From: Harmothoe impar | Lineage: Eukaryota; Annelida; Polychaeta; Phyllodocida; Polynoidae | NCBI GenBank assembly: GCA_947462335.1 | Contig: OX381714.1 | Span: 38,847,360 to 38,911,359 of the forward strand | Direction: 5' to 3' | DNA length: 64,000 nt | Shown here: piece after piece, positions 1 to 8,651 of the stretch | Layout: each line of letters begins with the position of its first letter | Numbering within the stretch: the stretch's first letter is position 1 | Translations under genes and position numbers: made by a program | The notes under the pieces: generated by a model | Seen by the model: the letters and a program-made list of their open reading frames with translations, nothing else | Databases searched by the model: none | Told to the model about the DNA's origin: nothing

Positions 1-492
1 ACGACCAGTACATAAGACCTGGGGTTCTGCTAATCGAGGACCCAGTCTTGCTGCGCACTTCGGCCAGCTTGACTGCTCCACAACAGAGCTTCCCCGAACT
101 CTGTTGTACCTTTTAGGCCTAGTCCTGTCGCTGCTTCCACCTTGGTCACCCTGCGTCTTTCTCTGTTCCACCCTCTGGGGGAACTAGAGGAGATAGACGC
201 ATTGGTGTACAACTCCGGGTACAGAACTCCCTCTGTGGAGTCTGATCCAAGTGGAGTTAACCAAGATGGAAGAGAGCCTTGGAACTCGGGAATTATGTAC
301 TAGACCGTGAGCGTATACCTCCTGTATGTTCATATGACCACTGGTGTTCAGAAGCCTATTTGATTATTGCTATCCGTCTGTATGACTACGAGCCGTATGT
401 CAGAATGAATAAAGTGTAATTTCTGAACAACCTATTTTCGAATCTGGAGTTTTTCATAGCAGATGTCTATCTTAGAATAGCCAACAGCTACA
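1..492 (+). repeat. 5' LTR (3' portion only)
   Basis: Positions 1-492 align without gaps to 14277-14768 with two substitutions by eye, near 36 and 375. The LTR ends in CA at 491-492, one base before the primer binding site. It carries AATAAA at 408-413. The missing first 285 bp (U3 with the promoter) lie left of the window. Confidence 0.97.
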
Positions 493-493
493 C

Positions 494-510
494 TGGTGCC
501 GTGACCACTT
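494..510 (+). promoter_or_regulatory. Primer binding site for minus-strand DNA synthesis
   Basis: TGGTGCCGTGACCACTT begins one base after the LTR end. TGG at this place is the complement of the CCA end of a primer tRNA, which is what LTR retrotransposons use. I do not assign the tRNA species. Confidence 0.8.
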
Positions 511-511
511 T

Positions 512-571
512 GGGTAAGTATTGATTTACATTTATTTTTGTTACTCTTCTTTCTGAAATTGAGAGGTAAGC
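512..571 (+). promoter_or_regulatory. Two splice-donor-like sites in the untranslated leader
   Basis: GGTAAGTA (GT at 514-515) and AGGTAAGC (GT at 566-567) match the metazoan 5' splice site well. They lie after the primer binding site and before the first gag ATG at 578, the position of the major splice donor in retroviruses. A plausible acceptor, a T-rich run followed by AACAG, ends at 8194, upstream of the ORF3 ATG at 8652. Splicing is an inference; only the motifs are seen. Confidence 0.45.
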
Positions 572-577
572 TCTTAT

Positions 578-3487
578 ATGTTTGAACCAGAATTGGTAGG
601 TTTCAAGGATAGTTATTACAGGTTGCTTTTGTGTGGTGAAGATATGTCAGATACAGAGGTACCTCCCCCGTCGGTTACTAACCAAGGGGAGGGTATGCGT
701 CCTAGACTACGGTCTAGGGTTAGGTTTAATGCTAGGCAGAAGGTACATACTTTCAATCAGAGTAGGGAAATTGGACATGGAGGAGAGGAGGAGGCCCACG
801 AGGTGCGATCTGAGGATTCACAAGGGGATCCTCCAGCAAAACGTCCAGCTCTAGAACCAGATAGGGGTATGGAGGGACCTGTCCAGGTGGGGGACACCTC
901 ACGGGAGGATGTGACGCTTGGACAGGTGACCATGGAAGATGCTGGAGAAGATAGTGACTCTAGTATACCTAGTCTGGAGGGTACAGTAGATATACCAGTG
1001 AGATGGGAACGTAGACCAGTACCCACTGTAGAAGCAGTGGGAGGGACTAGAGTGGTAGTCCCAGTTAGTCAGGAAGGAGTTGAGGTTGTCAAAAGATACG
1101 ACCTAGAGGAAACTCCTGAGGAAGGGGAAGAGACAGCTGAGGTAATCTCCAGGGGAGATGGAATCTCCAGAGGAGATAAGCTGTTCCCAGATCCTTTTAG
1201 GTTGACGATACCCGGTCTAGAGGTTCCACCTTATGAACCCAGGGAGAGGTTGAGCCTGGATGACATAAGGACGCTCAGATTGAGAAATGAGCATGAACAT
1301 ATGAAGGAAGGGATAAGACTAGAGGAAGAATCCCTCAGAAAGTTGAAGGAGGAAAGGGAAGCTTTCGAAAAGAGTTTTTTGGCAAAGAGGTCGGGAAACA
1401 TTGGGGAACATGCAGCTCAGATCAAACATCTGGAACAAATTTCTGTCAATGTGGGTCTACTTGAGGGTACTGAAGTCAGACTGAAGTCTGAAACAGAAAA
1501 GCTAGTGGTGCGGAATAAAGAAATTAGTTCCGAGATTCTAGCAAGACAGTTACAGGTAGCAGAGTATGATGAGTTATTGAAGAAGCAGGATAGTAAGCTG
1601 GGAGAGTTAGAGGCGCTAGCTCAACAAGCTGAAAATCACATGGTGAACAAACTAGAACCAAAAGGGACGAAGGAAATTGGGGACCCAGTGGGAAAGGCGC
1701 AAGAGGTGTCTAGAGATGAGACCTTTGTGACTGCCGACGAGCCCTCAGTAGTTATAGTCAATACGGTGGAGGAGGTAGTGAAACCACCTGTCACTGAGGA
1801 TCTAGATAGTTCCATGGTGATACATACAGCAGATATGTTATCCAGTGTGAGTGGACACTCATCCATGCATGGCAGTAAGTTTGATAAGAATGAGGAGTTC
1901 ATGTTAGAACTGTGTGGTAGAGTTGAAAAGCTGTTTCAGGAGAAGTTAGATTGCTTTCTTGAAGAAACAGAATCAGTGAGTGTGGAGAATGACACTAAGG
2001 GAGTAAAAGGAGACGTTCCGGTAGCACGGGCTACAGGGAATAAGCCTCCTGTGGGACCAGTTAACACTGCTCCAGCTCCAGGTGCTCATTCTACTCCAGC
2101 TCCAGGGACAAGGCAAGTTCCTACAGTTCCGGTAAATGTGTCTACGGTAGGTAGACCAGGTTTGCCCGGTGGAGCATACATGAATGCTCGGCCTCCAGGT
2201 CAAGGGAATCTGGCCGGGCCTAACACCTCCTACGGGGGATGGGGCAATGTGGGACCGGATAACTGTTATGGGAACGCGAGGCCTATGTTCAATATACCAC
2301 CTCCCCCATTACCTGGCAGTCATGTAACTCCAGGAAGCATGTATACACCAAGGACCGGAGGTACTAATCAGAGTGGGACACCCTATCAACATAGGGGAAA
2401 TATGTCAATGGAAGATGAGGCAGTGTTCCAGAGCAATCCAGCAATTAGAAGATTGGGGATTGATGCGGTACCGAATGACGTGGGGAACTTTAAGGCAGTG
2501 GACTATGCTTTGAGTCAGGCTGATATACCGTTGAGAACGGGAATGACACCTGTAAAGAAGCAGGCGATCAAGATGAAGCAGTATGATGGCTCGGTCCCAT
2601 GGAGGAAATGGTTCACACGATTTTCAGCAGATATGAGACATAATGGTTGGGAAGGCGATGAGTGCCTTGCAGCTTTGTCATGGTTTCTGCGGGATGGTCC
2701 TGGTGATCCCGCCCTAACAAGCTTTGAATTAAGCGGGGGAAGAACGTACAAGGGATTAGTGGAAACAGCTTCTTGGGCTTTAGGTTCCACATCCGGTGCG
2801 GATCCCGCATCTGAGCTAGAGGCAAGAGTTCAGAAGCCCGGTGAAGGGCACAGACAGTTTGGAATGGCTCTCAGAGTGCTAGCAGCAGAAGCATTTGCAT
2901 CTATGAGTCCAAGTGATCCATGGCTGGTAAGGAAGTTGTCCAGCCTGTATATAGATGGACTTAAAGACGAAAGATTGTCGAGCGAGATTGCTTCACAGTG
3001 GAAGACCACTATGTCACTAGCAGATATCTTCGAGCTTACGGAAGATGCTCTGAGAAAGAGGAAGCTGTTGAAAACTGTAGAGGCAGCCCCTGTAGCAGTA
3101 ATAGAGATGCCCGTAGAAGAGGTTGAACTGACTACAGAGGGAGTGCAAGAGGTGGCAGCTATAGATCCTGAATGGAAAGGACGTCGTTCTTTTTATGTAA
3201 GACGAAAGGTTCCAGGATCAGACGCTCAAGCGCCAGAGGAGGGTGCATTGAAAACCATGATCGGAAAAGTCATGGAGGAGCGTAGTAAAGCTGAGAAGGC
3301 TGAAAAGGTCGCAACTCGTGGTCGCGGTAAGGGGAAACCCAACAAAGACACGAAATGCTATAATTGTGGGAAGAAGGGTCACTTTGCAAGGACATGTTGG
3401 TCCAAGGATACTAAGAATGTATCATCGGTCGAGAAACAAAAAGACGGACCCTCTTCTGACCAAAGCCCACCACCGACGGAAAACTAA
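578..3487 (+). CDS. gag: Gag polyprotein of Ty3/gypsy element
   Basis: This 969-aa Gag is about twice the length usual for Ty3/gypsy. The N-terminal third is acidic and disordered. A coiled-coil stretch rich in E, K and L runs about residues 218-350. A Pro/Gly/Thr-rich linker covers about 490-610. A capsid-like helical region, with the WRKWFTRF-type motif typical of retrotransposon Gag, lies at about 655-835. A CCHC zinc knuckle, CYNCGKKGHFARTC, is at about 927-940. The knuckle binds RNA during packaging; the capsid region forms the particle shell. The first ATG is at 578; a second in-frame ATG at 644 would remove 22 residues and is an equally possible start. The frame ends in TAA at 3485-3487, 28 bases after the pol frame opens. 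Confidence 0.93.
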   Translation: MFEPELVGFKDSYYRLLLCGEDMSDTEVPPPSVTNQGEGMRPRLRSRVRFNARQKVHTFNQSREIGHGGEEEAHEVRSEDSQGDPPAKRPALEPDRGMEGPVQVGDTSREDVTLGQVTMEDAGEDSDSSIPSLEGTVDIPVRWERRPVPTVEAVGGTRVVVPVSQEGVEVVKRYDLEETPEEGEETAEVISRGDGISRGDKLFPDPFRLTIPGLEVPPYEPRERLSLDDIRTLRLRNEHEHMKEGIRLEEESLRKLKEEREAFEKSFLAKRSGNIGEHAAQIKHLEQISVNVGLLEGTEVRLKSETEKLVVRNKEISSEILARQLQVAEYDELLKKQDSKLGELEALAQQAENHMVNKLEPKGTKEIGDPVGKAQEVSRDETFVTADEPSVVIVNTVEEVVKPPVTEDLDSSMVIHTADMLSSVSGHSSMHGSKFDKNEEFMLELCGRVEKLFQEKLDCFLEETESVSVENDTKGVKGDVPVARATGNKPPVGPVNTAPAPGAHSTPAPGTRQVPTVPVNVSTVGRPGLPGGAYMNARPPGQGNLAGPNTSYGGWGNVGPDNCYGNARPMFNIPPPPLPGSHVTPGSMYTPRTGGTNQSGTPYQHRGNMSMEDEAVFQSNPAIRRLGIDAVPNDVGNFKAVDYALSQADIPLRTGMTPVKKQAIKMKQYDGSVPWRKWFTRFSADMRHNGWEGDECLAALSWFLRDGPGDPALTSFELSGGRTYKGLVETASWALGSTSGADPASELEARVQKPGEGHRQFGMALRVLAAEAFASMSPSDPWLVRKLSSLYIDGLKDERLSSEIASQWKTTMSLADIFELTEDALRKRKLLKTVEAAPVAVIEMPVEEVELTTEGVQEVAAIDPEWKGRRSFYVRRKVPGSDAQAPEEGALKTMIGKVMEERSKAEKAEKVATRGRGKGKPNKDTKCYNCGKKGHFARTCWSKDTKNVSSVEKQKDGPSSDQSPPPTEN

Positions 3488-5670
3488 CAGGGGTTGTTGT
3501 CGATGACAAGATAACAACCCCACCTGTGATTGTCAAAGGTACTATCAGGGGAGAATCAAAAGATTCCATTTCATGGGAACCGCTGGGGTTAGCCGCACCT
3601 GAGTCTGATCCGCCAGGTGGAGATGGGCCCCAGGGAACGGACGAGAAAGGTGTTGAAGATTTAGCTCATCTGGACACCGTCCGCAGAATTGAGTTGGTGG
3701 AAGAAGTAAAAAGGTTTTGTGCTTCGCGACTCAAACCCGATGATCCTATAGTTAAGTTTCTCAACTCGAGGGGATATGACTTGGGCGGTGAAGCTGGAAT
3801 CCAGAGATTTGCCTTGCAACCTTCTCCTTTACAAGGGAAGAGATGGTACTTGCCTGTGCAGATTCAGGGCTGCTTGGGGGAATTTCTGATCGATACTGGA
3901 GCTAGTCACTCCATGATGGGTCACCATTTCTTCAAGAAGCTCGCAGGTCTGTCGACTAACCCTGTGGGGTCTGGGTCGGTCAGAAGTGCTGATGGGTCTC
4001 ATATGCGGACACATGGCAGACAGGTGATACCCTTTTGGGTGAATCAACATTCATTTGTTGTTTCAACAACTGTAGCTGAATTGACGGATGAGGGAATCTT
4101 GGGAGTAGATTTTTGTTCTCTGTATGGAGCGGTATTGGATAGTGTGACAGGGGAACTCACTCTTCAGTATCCACAAGAGATGAAGGTCCAGTGTGTACTC
4201 CGCCGGATTTCAGGCGTCTCGTCTGTCTCTCAGACAGTGCGAATTCCTCCCCGCCATGTGTGCAATGTAGTTGTATACTGCCGGGAAATGGAATTCGACC
4301 GCATGGGGGTGGTGGAACCGAATCAGCAGCATTTGAGTAAGCTGGGGTTGGTTTCCACCAGTGCCTTAGTGCAGAGTTCAAGACGAACAGTAGTACCAGT
4401 CAGTAATATGACTTTTCAGGATGTGTACCTGGAAAAAGGGACGACCTTTGGGGACGTAACATATGCTGACGTGGTAGGAAGAGCTGACTCACCAGAAGTA
4501 GAGTTAGCAGTGAAGAGAGCAGTGGAAATAGGAGCTTTGGATCCATCCGCTATGCCAGTGGTATTGCAAGACACTGGGGAGCAGGATAGGAAGGAAGGAT
4601 ATGGATTGCCACTGCATCTTTTACCATTAGTAACAGATAGCCACTTGGAGACGGAGGAGGACAAACAGAGTCTGGCTCAGCTATTGTGCGAGAATGCAGA
4701 CTTGTTCTCTGCTCCAGGAGAGCAATTGGGTAGAACTGACCGAGTAACTCATCGGATAGACACCGGTTCTAGCCCACCATTGCGCTTGCCATACCGGCGC
4801 CTCCCGTTGTCTAAGAAGCAGGCATTGGAGGATGAGGTGGACAAGATGTTAGGGGAAGGGATAATAAGGCCCTCAGATAGTCCATGGGCTAGTCCGGTGG
4901 TAATGGTTACCAAAAAGGATGGCACCTGTCGGTTCTGTATAGATTACAGGAGACTAAATGGGATTACGAGGAAGAATGCCTACCCCTTGCCACGCATTGA
5001 CGAAAGTCTGGATTCCTTGGGAGGCAATCACTGGTTTAGTACCTTAGATCTCCAGTCAGGGTACTGGCAGATTGGGATGCACCCAGAGGATAAGGAAAAG
5101 ACAGCATTCACAACCCATAGGGGGTTGTTTGAGTTCAATGTAATGCCATTTGGCTTATGCAATGCTCCGGCTACTTTCGAGAATATGATGGAGACAATGC
5201 TAAGGGGATTGTTGTGGAAAAACTGTCTAGTTTATCTAGACGACATCATAGTTTTCGGGAAAACTCGGGAGGAGTGTCTATCAAATTTGAACAAGGTGAT
5301 GGATCGACTGAGATCCTACAACCTTAGACTGAAAGCTAAGAAATGCAAGTTCTTCAGGCAATCAGTGGAATATCTGGGCCGAATAGTCAGTGGCACAGGT
5401 ATTTCGGCGGATCCAGGGAAATTAGAGGCTGTAGCTAATTGGGCAACGCCAAAAGACCAGAAAGAAGTGAGGTCATTTTTGGGTTTTTGCTCGTACTACC
5501 GCGATTTCATTCCCGGATTTGCTGAGGTGTCCATTACAGGCGCTGGTAGTAGGAAAAAGGAAGGGAATGTTGAAGCTACCACCGTTTATTTGGACGGAAT
5601 TAGCTGGACAGGCTTTTCAGAAGCTGAAGGAGTTATTCACGGTAACTCCTGTGCTGAGCTATCCTACTGA
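3460..5670 (+). CDS. pol: Pol, first part: aspartic protease and reverse transcriptase
   Basis: The open frame runs from 3460 (after an in-frame TGA) to 5670 and lies in the -1 frame relative to gag. No ATG sits near the beginning, so expression probably needs ribosomal frameshifting in the 3460-3487 overlap. The bases G-GAA-AAC immediately before the gag stop are a possible but non-canonical slip site. The retropepsin active site LIDTGAS is encoded near 3886. The reverse transcriptase follows, with the conserved fingers region (SPWASPVVMVTKKDGT), LDLQSGYWQI and the catalytic YLDD box near 5233. After about 5525 the reading no longer resembles Pol: the true continuation moves to another frame, so the last 45-50 codons are out-of-frame sequence. 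Confidence 0.93.
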   Translation, partial: PKPTTDGKLTGVVVDDKITTPPVIVKGTIRGESKDSISWEPLGLAAPESDPPGGDGPQGTDEKGVEDLAHLDTVRRIELVEEVKRFCASRLKPDDPIVKFLNSRGYDLGGEAGIQRFALQPSPLQGKRWYLPVQIQGCLGEFLIDTGASHSMMGHHFFKKLAGLSTNPVGSGSVRSADGSHMRTHGRQVIPFWVNQHSFVVSTTVAELTDEGILGVDFCSLYGAVLDSVTGELTLQYPQEMKVQCVLRRISGVSSVSQTVRIPPRHVCNVVVYCREMEFDRMGVVEPNQQHLSKLGLVSTSALVQSSRRTVVPVSNMTFQDVYLEKGTTFGDVTYADVVGRADSPEVELAVKRAVEIGALDPSAMPVVLQDTGEQDRKEGYGLPLHLLPLVTDSHLETEEDKQSLAQLLCENADLFSAPGEQLGRTDRVTHRIDTGSSPPLRLPYRRLPLSKKQALEDEVDKMLGEGIIRPSDSPWASPVVMVTKKDGTCRFCIDYRRLNGITRKNAYPLPRIDESLDSLGGNHWFSTLDLQSGYWQIGMHPEDKEKTAFTTHRGLFEFNVMPFGLCNAPATFENMMETMLRGLLWKNCLVYLDDIIVFGKTREECLSNLNKVMDRLRSYNLRLKAKKCKFFRQSVEYLGRIVSGTGISADPGKLEAVANWATPKDQKEVRSFLGFCSYYRDFIPGFAEVSITGAGSRKKEGNVEATTVYLDGISWTGFSEAEGVIHGNSCAELSY

Positions 5671-7708
5671 GGGTGATCAGTTCATCCTAGACACCGACGC
5701 TAGCAACGATAGCATAGGCGCTGTCTTATCCCAAGTGCAGGAGGGTAGGGAAGTGCCCTTGGCATTTGCTAGCAACAGCTTGAGTAAAACTCAACGCAAT
5801 TATTGCACCACCAAGAGAGAGTTGTTGGCCATAGTAGTATACACAAAGAAATTCCGCCATTATTTGTATGGTGGGAATTTTATTCTACGAACAGACCATT
5901 CATCCTTGAGATGGCTCCTTAATTTCAAGGAAGCAGATGGGATGATGGGTAGATGGATCTCCGCGTTGTCTGAACTAGGGATAGAGAATACCCAGATTCA
6001 GCATCGGAGTGGAGTGAAGCACGTAAATGCGGATTGTTTGTCTAGGAGACCAATCCGAAGATGTGCAAGAATGGACTGTGAAGACTGTGGCATACATAAC
6101 GCGTTGGTGGCTCCAATAATGAATTTTGATCCGGCCTGGGAAGAGAACTTGGTGTTTTGGTCGGCGGAGTCCATACTTGAAGCTCAGCAGGAGGACGATG
6201 GTATCAATATGATACGGAATCTGATCCTGGAGAGAGCTGCTCGTCCCGTCAGACCTGCTCTGTCATTAGAATGTGTGGAAGTAAGGAACTTAGTGGGCCA
6301 ATGGTCGCAGTTGGTAGTGCAGGACGGCCTATTGTGTAGATGGAAAACTCTTGAAGGCAAAGCCAGGAGGAGGCTACAGATAGTCTTGCCAGCTTCTCTG
6401 AGATGGGAAGTATTCGAGTTTTTCCATGGTCATCAGACTTCCGCTCATTTTGGCAGGAAACGGACTTTGGACAAACTAGCGAGGAGATATTACTGGCCTG
6501 GGATGTCTAAGGACGTAATACGTTGGTTGAGTGAATGCCCAACGTGTTGCCTGGTGAAGCCGGGCCCTGGGAAAGGTAAAACATCTCTCAGACAAGAACT
6601 GTTCGGAGTCAGATTTGCGAGGATAGCCATTGATATAATCACTGGCTTCCAGACAACTCCAAACTCCAACGTGTGCATGATGGTGGTACAAGACTACTAT
6701 ACAAAGTACGTGAAGGTGATCCCAATGAAGGATCACACGGCATTAACTTGCGCACAAGCTTTGGTTGAGGAGTGGGTACTAACATTTGGCGCACCTCTCA
6801 TGTTACATTCAGACCAGGGTAGGGAGTTTGAATCGCGTCTCTTTCAGGGGATGCTGGAAGAATTGGCCATAGTTAAGACACGCACTAATCCGTACCGACC
6901 GCAGTCGGATGGGATGGTTGAGAGATTCAACCGCACGTTGATTCAGGGGCTGACCACACTGGTTAATTCTAATCAGGATGACTGGGACACGTTTTCCCAG
7001 TATGTGGCTCATGCATACAACGGTACGGTGCATGCTTCAACTGGCTGCACTCCTAACAGCCTGGTATTTGGATCTGAGATCATAATGCCTGCAGATTTGG
7101 TCTTTGGCAGTGTACTGCGGAGAAAGGATGTCCCATGCCGTGTGGCATTTGCGGAATCTCTGCGTAGAGAATTGCGGGAAGGCTATGCATCGGTGAGAGG
7201 CCATTTGAAGAAAGCGGCCATCCATCAGAAAGTAGGGTATGATACAGGCTTGAGAGAGAGGGAGTATGTAGTTGGACAGAAGGTGGTGAGATTGAAACCA
7301 CCTGTACATGGAAAAATCTCGAAAGGTTGGGATGGGCCATTTGAGGTGACAAAAGTAATATCGGATGTTACTGTGTTGTTGAAAAATGTGAAAGGCAAGA
7401 TTGTTGCAGGCCATGTAGATCGCCTGAAGCCTTGGCTAGGTCGCCGGCCCGGCGATGAGAATGAGCCTTTGGTAGAAGTACCAATGCCCCAACCCAGGTG
7501 GGTGCGTAAAACACAGGTTACGACACCCCCGCCTACAAAGAAGACTAGAAAAGCAACGCCAGCTAGAAAAGTCGATGGTAGGAAGAAGAAGAAGAAGTTA
7601 GTTACTGAAAAGGAAACTAGGGAGGTTCCTACAGTAATTGAGAAGAAGAAACCCCAAGGACCCATACGTAGAAGTGCTCGTATAGCGGGTCGAGGTGCTG
7701 TTACGTAA
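5519..7708 (+). CDS. pol: Pol, second part: RNase H and integrase (frameshifted from RT)
   Basis: This is the continuation of Pol in the +1 frame after a break near 5525-5540, in the connection between RT and RNase H. It opens on TTG, not ATG, so it is not an independent gene. RNase H: LDTDASNDSIGAVLSQ near 5686, then a YCTTKRELLAI block. Integrase: an HHCC zinc-binding domain (H near 6425, CPTC near 6537), then the DDE core with AIDIITG near 6630, HSDQGREFES near 6808 and the Glu in DGMVERFNRT near 6910. A GPFEV module near 7335 is followed by a strongly basic Lys-rich tail. All catalytic acidic residues are present. The frameshift may be a real mutation, a sequencing indel or, less likely, programmed. 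Confidence 0.92.
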   Translation: MLRCPLQALVVGKRKGMLKLPPFIWTELAGQAFQKLKELFTVTPVLSYPTEGDQFILDTDASNDSIGAVLSQVQEGREVPLAFASNSLSKTQRNYCTTKRELLAIVVYTKKFRHYLYGGNFILRTDHSSLRWLLNFKEADGMMGRWISALSELGIENTQIQHRSGVKHVNADCLSRRPIRRCARMDCEDCGIHNALVAPIMNFDPAWEENLVFWSAESILEAQQEDDGINMIRNLILERAARPVRPALSLECVEVRNLVGQWSQLVVQDGLLCRWKTLEGKARRRLQIVLPASLRWEVFEFFHGHQTSAHFGRKRTLDKLARRYYWPGMSKDVIRWLSECPTCCLVKPGPGKGKTSLRQELFGVRFARIAIDIITGFQTTPNSNVCMMVVQDYYTKYVKVIPMKDHTALTCAQALVEEWVLTFGAPLMLHSDQGREFESRLFQGMLEELAIVKTRTNPYRPQSDGMVERFNRTLIQGLTTLVNSNQDDWDTFSQYVAHAYNGTVHASTGCTPNSLVFGSEIIMPADLVFGSVLRRKDVPCRVAFAESLRRELREGYASVRGHLKKAAIHQKVGYDTGLREREYVVGQKVVRLKPPVHGKISKGWDGPFEVTKVISDVTVLLKNVKGKIVAGHVDRLKPWLGRRPGDENEPLVEVPMPQPRWVRKTQVTTPPPTKKTRKATPARKVDGRKKKKKLVTEKETREVPTVIEKKKPQGPIRRSARIAGRGAVT

Positions 7709-8651
7709 GAGCGGCGGGGCTGGGTTTGTTTGTTGTGGTTACCCGAAATAGTTCGGGTCTCCAAGGACTTACCCGGTAAACCCCGGAAAGTTGCGTAACT
7801 GGTGCTAATTGTCAAAAACACAACGAGAAATACCGGATTTTATTCTTTAGTCTTTGTGACGGGAATAATGGTGAAATTGACCAGTAGATGGCATTGGGGT
7901 ACCCAACGTTCTGCTTTACTAAAGTTAGTTTTGAATGTTTACATGCTATGGTCTGTGAGTTGGTTTCCCATTTAGTACTTGTCGTGATGGTTTCGGATTA
8001 GAATCCAATCAAACCTAGTCAGTAATTTTTCTAAGGATAATATGAGGATCCTAATAAGAAATATTATGTGGAAAGTACAGGTGTAGAACTCGTTACAACA
8101 ACATGAGAAGGGACTCATACGTATTCCGAATTTGTTCGGACAACCAAAGAAATTTACTTTGACACGTATTTTTTTATAATGTTTGTTTAAACAGCGTTCT
8201 GAAAGTTCATAAGCTACAAATAATACAGCCGTGACGAACTAAAGAATTGCTATTACTTGAAATGATGTGTAAAATACAATCCGAGAGAACCCGGCGAAGA
8301 TTGCAACTACTACGCAGTTTACTCCGCCACCCGGTTTTCTTCGGATAATACCGGATAACTTCTTCGGGAAGGGCTATCCGGTACCCGTGATCCTTTGCGC
8401 TTGGATGCGCACGCATGCTGGTTTGGCGCGGAAAGCGTCAGTCCTGCACATACCGTTGGAGAGGGTGGATGCGAAGGCACCTCTCTCCGCGTATGTAATC
8501 ACCGGTTAGAACATCTACATGTGAGGGAGAGAGGAGACACTAAAGTGAGGTAGTACAGGAGGACACTTTTGTAACAATTTTCCTGATTCTACAACTCATT
8601 TAAGCTCATTTTAAGAGTGGGCTCCTCTGGGCCGCCCTCTGTGTAGTTATC
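7709..8651 (+). other. Untranslated spacer between pol and ORF3
   Basis: This 943-bp stretch shows no sense ORF of note. It contains repeated short words around CCGGT/CCCGG and GTTCGG. Near 8165-8194 a T-rich run ends in AACAG and could serve as a splice acceptor for an ORF3 message. Antisense ORFs here are short and composition-driven. Confidence 0.5.

Noticed and set aside
30..212. 60-aa antisense frame found in both LTRs
   Set aside because: LTR copies are identical by descent; no family features or separate evidence of expression.
7225..7821. 198-aa minus-strand frame with a Phe run
   Set aside because: Antisense of the Lys-rich integrase tail.
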